Positions 25,119-34,652 of a stretch of 64,000 bases of DNA are shown here, piece after piece (within the stretch, counting starts at the first letter, position 1; each line of letters opens with the position of its first letter). The DNA comes from an uncultured Opitutales bacterium. GTDB lineage: Bacteria; Verrucomicrobiota; Verrucomicrobiia; Opitutales; Seribacteraceae. Position numbers and translations under genes: made by a program. The stretch covers positions 189,001-253,000 of the forward strand of contig CALSTX010000004.1 of assembly GCA_943789375.1 (NCBI GenBank). Reading direction: 5' to 3'. Below the pieces are notes generated by a model, which made no database searches, was not told the origin of the DNA, and saw only the letters and a list, made by a program, of their open reading frames with translations.

Positions 25119-27140
25119 TCACCCCTGTTGATCCCAGTCGGGTTCCAATTCAAGAAAAAGAGTATGAATCCCCCGCCGGATAAAGAATAAAACCTGTTTC
25201 TTTTGGGCGGTAACCAATTCTTTCATAATTTTTTCGAAGGCCTGAATGGAGCCAATAGGCTTGCCGTCCACATGCAAAAGTAAGTCACCCTGGCGAAGGC
25301 CAGCAAGGGCTCCCCATCCGGCTGGTTCCACATTTTCCACCATCAATCCCGATTGGTTTAAGTCCAGGCGCCGATTGACTCGGTCTGCAAAAGATAGATC
25401 CCGTAAGGTAAATTCAAATGTTTCTTCTTCATGTTTGGGAAGCTCATTGGGAGGATCCGGTTTTTTGGTCAGGTTGGCATGCCAAGACATGGGCTCTTTT
25501 CCCCTAAGCCCACTCAGTTCAATGGCCGCATCGGTTTTGTATTGCTTGATCATGTTTCCAAAAACCTCTGCATCCTCGACCCGGTGAGCCATAATGATTT
25601 GCCCATCCAGCCGGAAGATTAAGTCGCCGGCCTTGATGCCTGCTTGTTCGGCTGGAGTTTCGGGAAATACTTGGGCTACACGAATTCCTCGGGTTGTGCG
25701 AGGTAAACCAAGGGCAGAGGATAACTCCCGGGTCATGACTTGAGTGGAAATACCAAGCCATGGCTTCCATGCCTGCACCGGTTGGTTTTCCTCGGCTTCC
25801 GGCCCAATTTTCACAACGGTTAAAAGCTTGGCCAAATTTCTTTCAAAACTTACGAGAGTGGGGATGGGCTCAGCCTGACCTCGTGTGATTTTGCGGCTTA
25901 CATCGAGAAGATCTTGTATGGAATGTACGGTCTTGTCATTTACGGATACAATCACATCACCCGGGCTGAGGCTGGGCTTGGCACTGGCAGATGGGCCTCC
26001 TCGGTTTGTGGAATGGACCTGAACTCCTCGCTTGTTTTCTCTCAGTGCTTCCAACGATGACATCAGGGTGAAATTTCGAACCGTAATTCCCCAACTTTTA
26101 ATTTCGATTTCTTTGGCATAGGCAGGTTCCTTGGGAGCCGGGGTAATTTGCCACTTCTTAGCCTTTCCCTTGCGAAAACCGTGAACCCACAGTTTTTGAT
26201 TTGCCGGGCGCGAGTAGACCAATTGATTGAATACAGGAATATCTTCCGGGATCCGTGCCGATACTTTTCTACCTGCATACTTGGTGATTATATCTCCAGC
26301 CTTGATCCCTGAAAGGTAAGCAGGGGAGTCACTAATGACGCCGGCAACTAGTACACCGGACTGGTTGCCTTCGATGATAGGCTGACACTCTAAGCCAACC
26401 CAGGAACGGGAGACATACCCCTGGTTTTCCAATTCTTGGGCGACCTCTTTTGCCAAATTGGAAGGAATGGCTCCCCCGAGGCTTCCGATACCAACTTCAT
26501 TTATGCCAATAATCTTCCCGTTTTTGTCAACCAGAGGCCCGCCGCTATTTCCCGGATAAATCACCGCATCATGACCAAGCCAGCGAACCAGTTCTCCGAC
26601 ATTTTCTCCGTCGAGCCGAAAAGAGCGACTACTTGCGGAAATTAAAGCGGTGTTGGAAATAATACCCTTGGTCACAGATTGGGAAAGGCCGGCAGGGCTA
26701 CCCATAGCAAAGCACACATCTCCGACACTCACCTTGTCTGAGTTTCCAAATCTGGCTGTTTTTATTGGAACAGCTTTGTTGTCTCTTTCATCCAAGCGCA
26801 GTCGAAGCAAGGCAAGGTCGGTCATGGCATCAGCGCCCAGTAAGTCTGCCATGACCTCCTCTCCGTCAGAGAGGCGGCAGGTCAACCGCGATGCTTTGCC
26901 TGCCACATGGTGATTGGTTACTACTAATCCATTTTCGCTGATGATCACTCCACTTCCAGTTGAGCGTGACTTCATCATTCTCCCCCCCGAGCCTTGTTCG
27001 GAAACAACTTCAATTCTTACAATAGCCTGATAAACATCTTGGATTTCCTCGCTGATGGACTCAGAAGAAGGAACGGCGGACAGCAGGCAACAAAAGCTGA
27101 GTGAAAAAGGAATAAAAAAGGAACGAAATAGAAATAACAT
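25119..27140 (-). CDS. HtrA/Deg-family serine protease with about four PDZ domains
   Basis: Periplasmic protein-quality protease. After a signal peptide (about 22 residues) comes a trypsin fold with intact triad: His78 (VVTNHHVAG), Asp108 (MTDLALL) and Ser199 (PGNSGGPLV). It is followed by about four PDZ modules (roughly 235-330, 345-445, 460-560, 580-665), seen as GVISDSPAYLSGIKAGDII, the LSPGDVIVSVNDKTV segment, ETPAEQAGIKAGDLI and PAGWGALAGLRQGDLL. Usual DegP/DegQ have one or two PDZ domains in about 470 residues; this protein has 673. It is co-transcribed with the inactive homologue downstream (GTGA overlap or 8-base gap) and divergent from the AI-2E-family gene. Confidence 0.93.
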   Translation of the reverse strand: MLFLFRSFFIPFSLSFCCLLSAVPSSESISEEIQDVYQAIVRIEVVSEQGSGGRMMKSRSTGSGVIISENGLVVTNHHVAGKASRLTCRLSDGEEVMADLLGADAMTDLALLRLRLDERDNKAVPIKTARFGNSDKVSVGDVCFAMGSPAGLSQSVTKGIISNTALISASSRSFRLDGENVGELVRWLGHDAVIYPGNSGGPLVDKNGKIIGINEVGIGSLGGAIPSNLAKEVAQELENQGYVSRSWVGLECQPIIEGNQSGVLVAGVISDSPAYLSGIKAGDIITKYAGRKVSARIPEDIPVFNQLVYSRPANQKLWVHGFRKGKAKKWQITPAPKEPAYAKEIEIKSWGITVRNFTLMSSLEALRENKRGVQVHSTNRGGPSASAKPSLSPGDVIVSVNDKTVHSIQDLLDVSRKITRGQAEPIPTLVSFERNLAKLLTVVKIGPEAEENQPVQAWKPWLGISTQVMTRELSSALGLPRTTRGIRVAQVFPETPAEQAGIKAGDLIFRLDGQIIMAHRVEDAEVFGNMIKQYKTDAAIELSGLRGKEPMSWHANLTKKPDPPNELPKHEEETFEFTLRDLSFADRVNRRLDLNQSGLMVENVEPAGWGALAGLRQGDLLLHVDGKPIGSIQAFEKIMKELVTAQKKQVLFFIRRGIHTLFLELEPDWDQQG

Positions 27141-27254
27141 AGTAATTTAAGCGTTGCTGGTCTGGGGATTCGTTTTACTTTACACAGCAGAAGTTAGAAA
27201 GAATCAGACTTCTTATTAAATATCAAATGGCAAGCAAACAAAAGGAGGGATTCC

Positions 27255-28628
27255 ATGAGCAGTGAAAATAAGTCTGATATTTTGCTAGGTGAACGGCAAC
27301 GCCAGTTCATTGCATTCGTTCTGTGTTTTGCAGGTGTTCTTACCCTTGGATGCTTGGTGGCTGCTTTGATCTACATCCTCAACCAAGCGTTTTCTTTATT
27401 TGCTGGGGTAATCTGGTCCTTAGCCCTTTCTGGAATGTTGGCCATTTTACTGCGCCCGTTGGTTTCGTTGTTGGAGGTGAAAATAGGATTGAGCCGAGTC
27501 ATTGCAATCTTAGCTCTGTATTGTTTGGTGATCGCAAGTGCAGGTGGTATAACCTGGTTTTTAGGAGCCAAAGTACTACAGCAATCTCAGGAATTTATTG
27601 GAGATGCTTCTGCATGGCCCGAGCGTTTAGAGGAAAAAGGGAAGCAACATTTGCCTCCCGATACATGGAATGCAGTTTCCGGTCACTTTCTGGCATTCAA
27701 AGATTATTGGCAGAATATGTTAGCTATCGATGGAAGGGTTATAAAATTGGATCTCAGCCCTGCCCATAAAAAAATCTATAATGTCCTCGATGTCAAAGAG
27801 CGTGCGATTTTTCACAATCTTGATGCCCTGGAACGGGCGGAATTTTTTGAATTGAATCCCGCGAAAACTAGAAAAGAATACTTGGTGCAAAAAAATCTCG
27901 AGCGCAAAAACCAGTCCATGGAAATAATCGAAAAGCAAAGCGGGCAAATCGCAGTCAAATCAGCAGAAGTTTTACAATCTGCCTGGGATGGTTTGCTTGG
28001 TATATTTACCCAGATTACATTTCTGGCTGTAATCCCGATCTATCTTTTCTATTTCCTGAGTTCAAACCGCAACCTGCTTGACGACTTGGAGAAAGAACTC
28101 ACTTTTTTTTCAGATTCGGTGAGAGAAGATATAATTTTCTTACTTCGAGAATTTGTTGGAATCCTGGTGGCATTTTTTCGGGGTCAGTTGTTGATCGGTC
28201 TGCTGATGGGGATTGGTTATGCCATCGGGTTTAGTCTGAGTGGTTTGAAATTTGGGATTACTCTGGGTCTTCTTTTTGGCTTATTAAATATTGTACCTTA
28301 TCTTGGTTCAATTGTTGGGGTCTGTGTGACTCTGTTGGTTGCCTATTTTCAACCCGATGGCATCGCCGAAAGCGGACAGTGGAATGTTTTATTTAGCTGT
28401 GCGGCTTCTTTCATTGTGGTGCAAGTAATTGAGAGCTATTACCTGACCCCTAAAATAATGGGGCAACAAACCGGTCTTCACCCGGTGGTTGTGATTGTTT
28501 CCATCTTCTTTTGGGGAACAGCCTTGGGAGGAATCTTAGGCATGATTTTTGGAATTCCCCTAACTGCATTCATTATCATCGCCTGGCGCTTGCTACGAAG
28601 GAAATATTTTAGCCGTGCCACGTGCTAG
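27255..28628 (+). CDS. AI-2E-family transporter (PerM/YdiK type)
   Basis: Polytopic membrane protein of the UPF0118 family, whose members have been linked to autoinducer-2 export, Na+/H+ exchange or small-molecule export; the substrate here is unknown. About eight membrane segments are visible: two pairs in the first 100 residues and a cluster after residue 240 (LFGLLNIVPYLGSIVGVCVT is the family hallmark). Between about 105 and 235 lies a hydrophilic stretch with Lys/Glu-rich helices, as usual in the family though fairly long. A strong Shine-Dalgarno AAAGGAGG lies just upstream of the ATG at 27255. Length is 457 residues. Confidence 0.87.
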   Translation: MSSENKSDILLGERQRQFIAFVLCFAGVLTLGCLVAALIYILNQAFSLFAGVIWSLALSGMLAILLRPLVSLLEVKIGLSRVIAILALYCLVIASAGGITWFLGAKVLQQSQEFIGDASAWPERLEEKGKQHLPPDTWNAVSGHFLAFKDYWQNMLAIDGRVIKLDLSPAHKKIYNVLDVKERAIFHNLDALERAEFFELNPAKTRKEYLVQKNLERKNQSMEIIEKQSGQIAVKSAEVLQSAWDGLLGIFTQITFLAVIPIYLFYFLSSNRNLLDDLEKELTFFSDSVREDIIFLLREFVGILVAFFRGQLLIGLLMGIGYAIGFSLSGLKFGITLGLLFGLLNIVPYLGSIVGVCVTLLVAYFQPDGIAESGQWNVLFSCAASFIVVQVIESYYLTPKIMGQQTGLHPVVVIVSIFFWGTALGGILGMIFGIPLTAFIIIAWRLLRRKYFSRATC

Positions 28629-28759
28629 ACCGGGAAAATTAAATTTTCGCTCGGGTTATATCATGGGTTTTTCATCCCTCATTTGTTTTGTGAGCAAGAT
28701 TACCTTGTAAGGTGCGGCTTATTTTTGGATGAATAGGTTTTACCGTTCGTATTATACCC

Positions 28760-31700
28760 ATGGCCACCCAAGATAAAGACTTCGTACACCTTCACGTTCA
28801 TTCTGATTTCAGTTTATTGGATGGTTGCTGTCGAATGGACAGGCTCATGGATCGTGCGGTGGAGTTGGGCATGTCCGCCATGGCCCTTACTGATCACGGT
28901 AATCTTTTTGGAACCATCTCTTTCATTAAACAAGCGGAAAAGTGCGGAATAAAGCCGATTATCGGTTGCGAAGGATATATGGTTACAGATCATAAAAATG
29001 ATGAAAAACCTGGGCGTGAAAATCATAAATCTTACCACCTTGGCTTGTTAGCAAAAGATTATGAAGGGTATAAGAATTTGTCCAAAGTTGTCTCGGATGC
29101 CCATGTCGATGGGTTTTACTATCGTCCCCGAACTGATCTGGAGACGCTGGCAGAATTTTCCAAAGGTTTGATTGGGTTTACCGGCTGTATGCAAGGCTGG
29201 ATCCCCCAACTTATTTTGAAGGGCAAGGAGGGGGAAGCGGAGAAAGCCATGGGGCAGATGATTGATATTTTTGGAAAAGAAAATTACTTCGTCGAACTAC
29301 ACAATCATGGTATTGAAGAACAAGCTCAATTGGTGCCTGAACTTTTGAAATTGGCCAAGCAATTTGACCTAAAAGTTATTGCCTCCAATGATGTTCACTA
29401 TGTGAAAGGAGAAGATTGGGCTCCCCATGATGCCTTGCTTTGTATCCAGACAGCTTCAAAGCTGGATGATCCAAATCGTATGCGATACGAAGCCCGGGAG
29501 TTTTATCTGAAATCAAGACAAGAAATGGAGGAACTTTTTAAAGAAGCTCCCGAATCGATCATTAATACATTCGCTGTCGCAGAAATGTGTGATGTTAAGC
29601 TTCCCTTTGGTGAGAATAATTATCCTGTTTTCACCCTGCCTCCAGAAATATCCACCACGGTCTCCGATAATGTGGAATATTTAAAAAACCAATGCATTGA
29701 AGGTATGCAGGATCGTTATGGATTGGGTTACCTGGAAACCGATACGCGGGATGACCAAGCCGAGGGAAAAGAGCATGAACTAAGTGAGCGAATTGATTAT
29801 GAATTGGGGGTCATCGCCAAAACCGGGTTTAACGATTACTTTTTAATTGTTGCTGACTTTATGCTTTGGGCAAGAGAGCAGGGTATACCGGTTGGTCCAG
29901 GGCGCGGTTCAGGAGCTGGCTGTCTGGTGGCTTATTTGCTGGGCATTACCGATATTGATCCCCTTCGCTTTGGTCTCTTGTTTGAGAGGTTTTTAAACCC
30001 GGAAAGAGTTTCGCCTCCTGACTTTGATATTGATTTTTGTATGCGCCGAAGAGGGGAAGTTATTGAGTATGTCAGAGAAAAATATGGCCGTGACTGTGTG
30101 GCGAATATCATAACATTTGGAACATTTGGAGCCAAGATGGTGATGCGTGATGTCGCCAGAGTTCGAGATTTACCTTATGCCGAGGCAGACAAATTGGCCA
30201 AAATGGTGCCAGATGATTTGAACATTTCCCTCGATGATGCCCTCGCAAAAAGCCCTGAGTTTAAAGCGGAGTATGAGAATAATCCCATTGCCACCCAAAT
30301 CGTAGATACAGGGCGGGTGATTGAAGGAATGGTTCGAAATGTGGGGACTCATGCTGCCGGGGTAATTATTGCAGACCGCCCCTTAAAAGAACTTGTCCCT
30401 TTAACGACCCAAGACGGAGTGCTAACGACTCAATTCCCCAAAGATCCCGTAGAGGATTTGGGTCTATTGAAGATGGATTTTTTGGGTTTAAAGACTCTAA
30501 CCGTGATCGCGGAAGCTGAGACTCATATTCGAAAAAAACAAGGATTGGAAAACTTCCGGGTAGCCACAGTAGCCCTTGAAGATGAGCCTACCTTTAACCT
30601 CCTTAACGAAGCACGCACCATTGGTGTTTTTCAGTTGGAGTCGGAAGGTATGCGCCGATTATGCCGGCAAATGACGATTTCTAACGTGGATGAGATCATT
30701 GCCCTCATTGCCCTATACCGGCCAGGGCCCATGGATTGGATTCCGGATTACATCAAAGGAAAAGAAGATCCTTCTACCATAAAGTTCCCCCATCCATTAT
30801 TGGAAGATGTGTGTTCTGAGACTTACGGCGTTATGGTTTACCAAGAACAGGTGATGGAAGCTGCCCGTCTAATTGCCGGTTACACATTGGGCGGTGCGGA
30901 TATTTTACGCCGTGCCATGGGGAAGAAAAAGCCAGAGGAAATGGCAAAGCAACGAGAGATTTTTGTCAAGGGAGCCAAGGAAACCAACAAAATTGAGTCC
31001 AAGAAAGCCAATGATATTTTTAATATTTTAGAAAAGTTTGCTGGGTATGGTTTTAACAAATCTCACTCGGCAGCTTATGGAATTATCAGCTATCAGACTG
31101 CCTTCCTTAAAGCGAATCATCCTGTGGATTTTATGGCTGGTGTGCTCGCTTGTGAACTTGGGAATTCAGACAAATTATCTCATTTTATCGCGGAGTGCTC
31201 GGAGATGGGTATTGAAGTATTTGGACCAGATGTGAATGAATCCGGTGAGACTTTTACCCCGCTGGAACCCAAGGGGGATGGGTTGGGTTCGATTCGTTTC
31301 GGGTTGGCTGCAGTTAAAGGTGTCGGAGATGTTGCAGGAAAAATAATAGTAGAAGAACGAGAAAAAAATGGTCCCTATGAGGGTTTTATTGACCTGGTCG
31401 GTCGCGTGGATGGCAAGGCGGTAAACAAGAGGGTATTGGAATGCCTTATTAAAACTGGTGGATTTGATGCACTGGAAGGCAATCGGGCGGCTTTACTTGC
31501 TGATTTAGACCGAGCGATGGGCGAGGCACAACTAAGAAGAAAGGACCGGGAGGCCGGTCAAGTAAACCTTTTTGATTTAATGGGTGGAGGAGAGGAGAAT
31601 GGGAATGAGCCAGCAAATGACTTTTCGCCTGCAGCAAAACTTCCGGATGTACCCGAGATCGATGAGTTGGAAAAATTAAAACTAGAAAAAGAATTACTTG

Positions 31701-32356
31701 GGTTCTTTTTATCAGGCCATCCGGTTGATACACTTTCTGGTTTAGGCCCCCTTTTGGACACCATAAAGGCCGAGGACCTTGAAAACCTAGAAGGTAAAAG
31801 ATCCTTTAGGTTATGTGGAGTGATTGCAGACTTGGAGCGCAGGTACACGAAGAAAGACGCACGGCCCTGGGCTCGCTTTACTTTGATGACCAAAGAAAAA
31901 GATTTTTCTCTCCCCATGTTTACCGAAGCGTATGAACAATATGGACCCAAATTAGAAGAAGGTATTATTGTTCTGGTCGAGGGGGTTGCATCTCACCGGG
32001 ATGGGGAAACCCGGATGACAGTAAATTCATCTTTGCCCGTGGATACTGCCCTTATAAATATTGTGGAAGAAGTAACATGGCTACTTGATCCGGATGACGA
32101 AGAAACGGTTCCTTTTTTGGAAGATATTTTTGCTTTGGGGGATAAGGGCTTAGGTAAGACATTAGTACGCTTGGGCTTTGCCAAAGAAAAGGAAACCGAT
32201 GGCCTTGTTGTTGAGGCAGATGATCGTTTTACCATGAGGCTGACCTCTGAACTGTTTCGGGAATGGCGAACCAAAAAACCAGTTCGAGGGGCCCGGGTTA
32301 CGATCAAACCACCTGACCCCCCACAGGAAAGGACTTATGGAAGACGGTCGGGCTGA
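28760..32356 (+). CDS. dnaE: DNA polymerase III alpha subunit
   Basis: Replicative polymerase. Domains in order: N-terminal PHP domain ([25 protein letters not shown]), palm with catalytic aspartates in [13 protein letters not shown] and the third in [12 protein letters not shown], fingers ([39 protein letters not shown]), tandem helix-hairpin-helix region, beta-clamp-binding segment (GQVNLFDLM near residue 935) and an OB fold ([20 protein letters not shown]). At 1198 residues it is a full-length DnaE1 type. It stands alone, with rpsU 61 bases downstream. Confidence 0.97.
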   Translation: MATQDKDFVHLHVHSDFSLLDGCCRMDRLMDRAVELGMSAMALTDHGNLFGTISFIKQAEKCGIKPIIGCEGYMVTDHKNDEKPGRENHKSYHLGLLAKDYEGYKNLSKVVSDAHVDGFYYRPRTDLETLAEFSKGLIGFTGCMQGWIPQLILKGKEGEAEKAMGQMIDIFGKENYFVELHNHGIEEQAQLVPELLKLAKQFDLKVIASNDVHYVKGEDWAPHDALLCIQTASKLDDPNRMRYEAREFYLKSRQEMEELFKEAPESIINTFAVAEMCDVKLPFGENNYPVFTLPPEISTTVSDNVEYLKNQCIEGMQDRYGLGYLETDTRDDQAEGKEHELSERIDYELGVIAKTGFNDYFLIVADFMLWAREQGIPVGPGRGSGAGCLVAYLLGITDIDPLRFGLLFERFLNPERVSPPDFDIDFCMRRRGEVIEYVREKYGRDCVANIITFGTFGAKMVMRDVARVRDLPYAEADKLAKMVPDDLNISLDDALAKSPEFKAEYENNPIATQIVDTGRVIEGMVRNVGTHAAGVIIADRPLKELVPLTTQDGVLTTQFPKDPVEDLGLLKMDFLGLKTLTVIAEAETHIRKKQGLENFRVATVALEDEPTFNLLNEARTIGVFQLESEGMRRLCRQMTISNVDEIIALIALYRPGPMDWIPDYIKGKEDPSTIKFPHPLLEDVCSETYGVMVYQEQVMEAARLIAGYTLGGADILRRAMGKKKPEEMAKQREIFVKGAKETNKIESKKANDIFNILEKFAGYGFNKSHSAAYGIISYQTAFLKANHPVDFMAGVLACELGNSDKLSHFIAECSEMGIEVFGPDVNESGETFTPLEPKGDGLGSIRFGLAAVKGVGDVAGKIIVEEREKNGPYEGFIDLVGRVDGKAVNKRVLECLIKTGGFDALEGNRAALLADLDRAMGEAQLRRKDREAGQVNLFDLMGGGEENGNEPANDFSPAAKLPDVPEIDELEKLKLEKELLGFFLSGHPVDTLSGLGPLLDTIKAEDLENLEGKRSFRLCGVIADLERRYTKKDARPWARFTLMTKEKDFSLPMFTEAYEQYGPKLEEGIIVLVEGVASHRDGETRMTVNSSLPVDTALINIVEEVTWLLDPDDEETVPFLEDIFALGDKGLGKTLVRLGFAKEKETDGLVVEADDRFTMRLTSELFREWRTKKPVRGARVTIKPPDPPQERTYGRRSG

Positions 32357-32417
32357 ATTTTAATGTTCTTACTTCCTTGACCATCTCAATACTTTTGTTA
32401 CTTTCAGACCTTTTACT

Positions 32418-32618
32418 ATGACTATCGAAATTAAATTACGTAAAGGTGAACCCATTGATCGAGCGATTCGCCGATTGAAAAAGCGCTTGGACCGAGAAGG
32501 TGTCATTCGCGATGTGAGAGCTAAAAGGTACTTCGAAAAGCCATCTGATAAAAAGCGTATTGCCCGCAAAGTAGCTGCTTTCAGCCAAATGTTGCGTACC
32601 CGTTACGAAAAAATGTAA
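32418..32618 (+). CDS. rpsU: 30S ribosomal protein S21
   Basis: Small basic ribosomal subunit protein near the mRNA exit/anti-Shine-Dalgarno region, important for initiation. It reads MTIEIKLRKGEPIDRAIRRL and then KKRLDREGVIRDVRAKRYFE, the canonical S21 pattern; 66 residues. A hairpin terminator follows four bases after the stop, so it ends its transcription unit. Confidence 0.96.
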   Translation: MTIEIKLRKGEPIDRAIRRLKKRLDREGVIRDVRAKRYFEKPSDKKRIARKVAAFSQMLRTRYEKM

Positions 32619-32621
32619 TTT

Positions 32622-32649
32622 CAACAACTTCGAGTTGTTGGATTTTTTC
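32622..32649 (+). terminator. Rho-independent terminator after rpsU
   Basis: CAACAACT (32622-32629) pairs perfectly with AGTTGTTG (32633-32640) around a TCG loop and is followed by GATTTTTTCT. It separates rpsU from the cyclase/TIR cassette. Confidence 0.85.
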
Positions 32650-32687
32650 TCGTAAGTCTTTCATTTGTTCTCTTAACTAATTGGACC

Positions 32688-34646
32688 ATGTCCCAATTAG
32701 CCAAGAGACAAACTCTCAGCCTTCGCCAGCAATGGCGTGTTTTCGATAAGCAGAACTCTTCGTCCAAGGCATACTTGGACCTATGCGGCAGGATGATTCA
32801 AGTTGGAGAGTTCCTGCTTGCCCACGATGTGGCCAAAGATGGTCTTGGAAAGCACAAGAACGACCGTTTGCTTTCACAGAAAGCAGCCCATGCCCTTTGC
32901 AAAGCTGGTTCTCCTATGATGGCTACCAAGATACTTGAGGGGTTGGTCACTTCAGGCGTGAGAGACGTAGAAACTCAAAGTTTACTTGCAAGTGCTTACA
33001 AAGATCTTTGTGAGTACTCAAGTAATCCGGAAAATAAGTCACACTATGCAGAGCTTGCTATTTATCGGTACAAAGAAGCCTTTGTTGCTCAGTTAGAAAA
33101 AGCTGAAAAAGGAAGCGATAACCTGGAAAGCCAGTATTACCCCTGCATTAATGTAGCCTTCATGCATTTTGTTTCGCACAACCTGCCAAAAGCGCACAAA
33201 TACGCAAACTTTGCCCGGGAAATTTGCCGTACTCTTCGGCAACGAGGAGATGGGTCTTACTGGGTTCTTGCAACCGAGGCTGAGTCCAGTCTTCTTTTGG
33301 GAGAAATTAATGAAGCCATCACTGCCTATTCCACCGCAGTGAATCTTGAGGATGCTCAACCCTCCCACATAGCCAGTACCAGAAAGCAGGCATTGCAAAT
33401 CTCTTCCCTCTACAGTGACACTTCGATTCGTGATCAAGTAAGCGAAGCCTTTCCAGTTTTAGGAATTGTAGCATGCTCTGGGCATGTGATTGATAATGCA
33501 GAGGGTAACCGTCGATTTCCTCCTGAAGCTGAAAAGATAGCCAAGCAAAGAATCGAAGAGAAGCTGGAGCAAATGGGGGCAAACTGCGGCTACAGTTCCG
33601 CAGCCTGTGGTACTGATATTCTTTTCCTTGAGACCATGATTGAACGGGGAGGGGAGACTCATGTGTTCCTTCCCTTTGCCAAAGACGAGTTCATAGAAAC
33701 CAGTGTAAGAAGAGCGGGTGGCGATTGGGTTTCAAGGTTGGAAAATGTTTTGGATCACGCAACCTCTGTACATTATGTTACCCACGAAGGGTACTATGGA
33801 GATGATTCTTTGTTTTCCTTCTGTAATCAGGTCATGATTGGCTTTGCGGCGATGCGTGGTCGTGGACTTGATGAAGACCCTCAACTTTTAGTCTTTTGGG
33901 ATGGAAAGCCTGGGTCGGTTGGCGGCACCGGAGAATTAGTAAAGTCGTGGCAATCTGTTTTTAACCAACCTGAGGTTATCGATGCCAATGAAGTGCTAAC
34001 CGACCTGCCTGATATAAAGGCTGGCAGAGTTGTAGAATTGCCGGCTACCTCAGATTACTCCCAAGACGGATTCGGAGATGCTCTTCAACCCATTCGGTCG
34101 GTAAAAACGATGATTTTTGCAGATGCTGCAGGTTTCAGCCAAATAACAGAAGATTTAACCAGTCAATTTGTGGAAGCTTTTCATGGGGGAGTTGCTCAAA
34201 TGATCGATAAACTTCCCCAAAAGCCATCCTTTGTAAATACCTGGGGGGATAGTTTTTTCGCTGTTTTTGAGGATTTAGAAAGTGCACTGAAGCTGGCACT
34301 TGGTATGAGGGATTATTTTACTGACGGCAAGTGGTCTGAATGGTTGCCAAACGGGAATATGGATGTACGAATCTCCATGCACGCGGGACCGGCTTATGAA
34401 GAATTTGACCCGATCCTCAAGAAAAGAAACTTTTTTGGCAGCCATGTAAACCAAGCTGCCCGCATCGAGCCCATTGTACTGCCTGGCTCTGTGTTTGTTT
34501 CTGAGACAGTAGCTGCCCTGATTTCTTTTGGTTACGAAGAATATGATTTTGAGTATGCCGGCAATATTGATTTGGCCAAGAATTACGGAACCTATCCAGT
34601 CTATATCCTTCAGCGAAAAGGTTATTCGGATAAATTAATTTCATAA
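32688..34646 (+). CDS. TPR / Rossmann-like / class III nucleotide cyclase protein
   Basis: Cytosolic 652-residue multidomain protein. Residues about 20-240 form a TPR-like helical array resembling the TRAFs-binding/DUF4071 family (ESQYYPCINVAFMHF). Residues about 255-405 form a Rossmann-like domain with GIVACSGHVID, RFPPEAE, AACGTDILFLETM and HVFLPFAKDEFIETSV, similar in style to SLOG- or TIR-type sensor folds. Residues 470-645 are a class III cyclase homology domain: metal Asp479 (MIFADAAGFSQ) and Asp521 (TWGDSFFAVF), transition-state Asn588 and Arg592 (VNQAARIE). The two base-selecting positions are Asn517 (usually Lys) and Asn581 (usually Asp or Thr), so the product may not be cAMP. Seven bases before the TIR gene. 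Confidence 0.85.
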   Translation: MSQLAKRQTLSLRQQWRVFDKQNSSSKAYLDLCGRMIQVGEFLLAHDVAKDGLGKHKNDRLLSQKAAHALCKAGSPMMATKILEGLVTSGVRDVETQSLLASAYKDLCEYSSNPENKSHYAELAIYRYKEAFVAQLEKAEKGSDNLESQYYPCINVAFMHFVSHNLPKAHKYANFAREICRTLRQRGDGSYWVLATEAESSLLLGEINEAITAYSTAVNLEDAQPSHIASTRKQALQISSLYSDTSIRDQVSEAFPVLGIVACSGHVIDNAEGNRRFPPEAEKIAKQRIEEKLEQMGANCGYSSAACGTDILFLETMIERGGETHVFLPFAKDEFIETSVRRAGGDWVSRLENVLDHATSVHYVTHEGYYGDDSLFSFCNQVMIGFAAMRGRGLDEDPQLLVFWDGKPGSVGGTGELVKSWQSVFNQPEVIDANEVLTDLPDIKAGRVVELPATSDYSQDGFGDALQPIRSVKTMIFADAAGFSQITEDLTSQFVEAFHGGVAQMIDKLPQKPSFVNTWGDSFFAVFEDLESALKLALGMRDYFTDGKWSEWLPNGNMDVRISMHAGPAYEEFDPILKKRNFFGSHVNQAARIEPIVLPGSVFVSETVAALISFGYEEYDFEYAGNIDLAKNYGTYPVYILQRKGYSDKLIS

Positions 34647-34652
34647 GTTTTT

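Noticed and set aside
28629-28660. Hairpin after the AI-2E-family gene as a terminator
   Set aside because: A GAAAAT/ATTTTC stem exists but no T-tract follows directly, so a rho-independent terminator is not supported.
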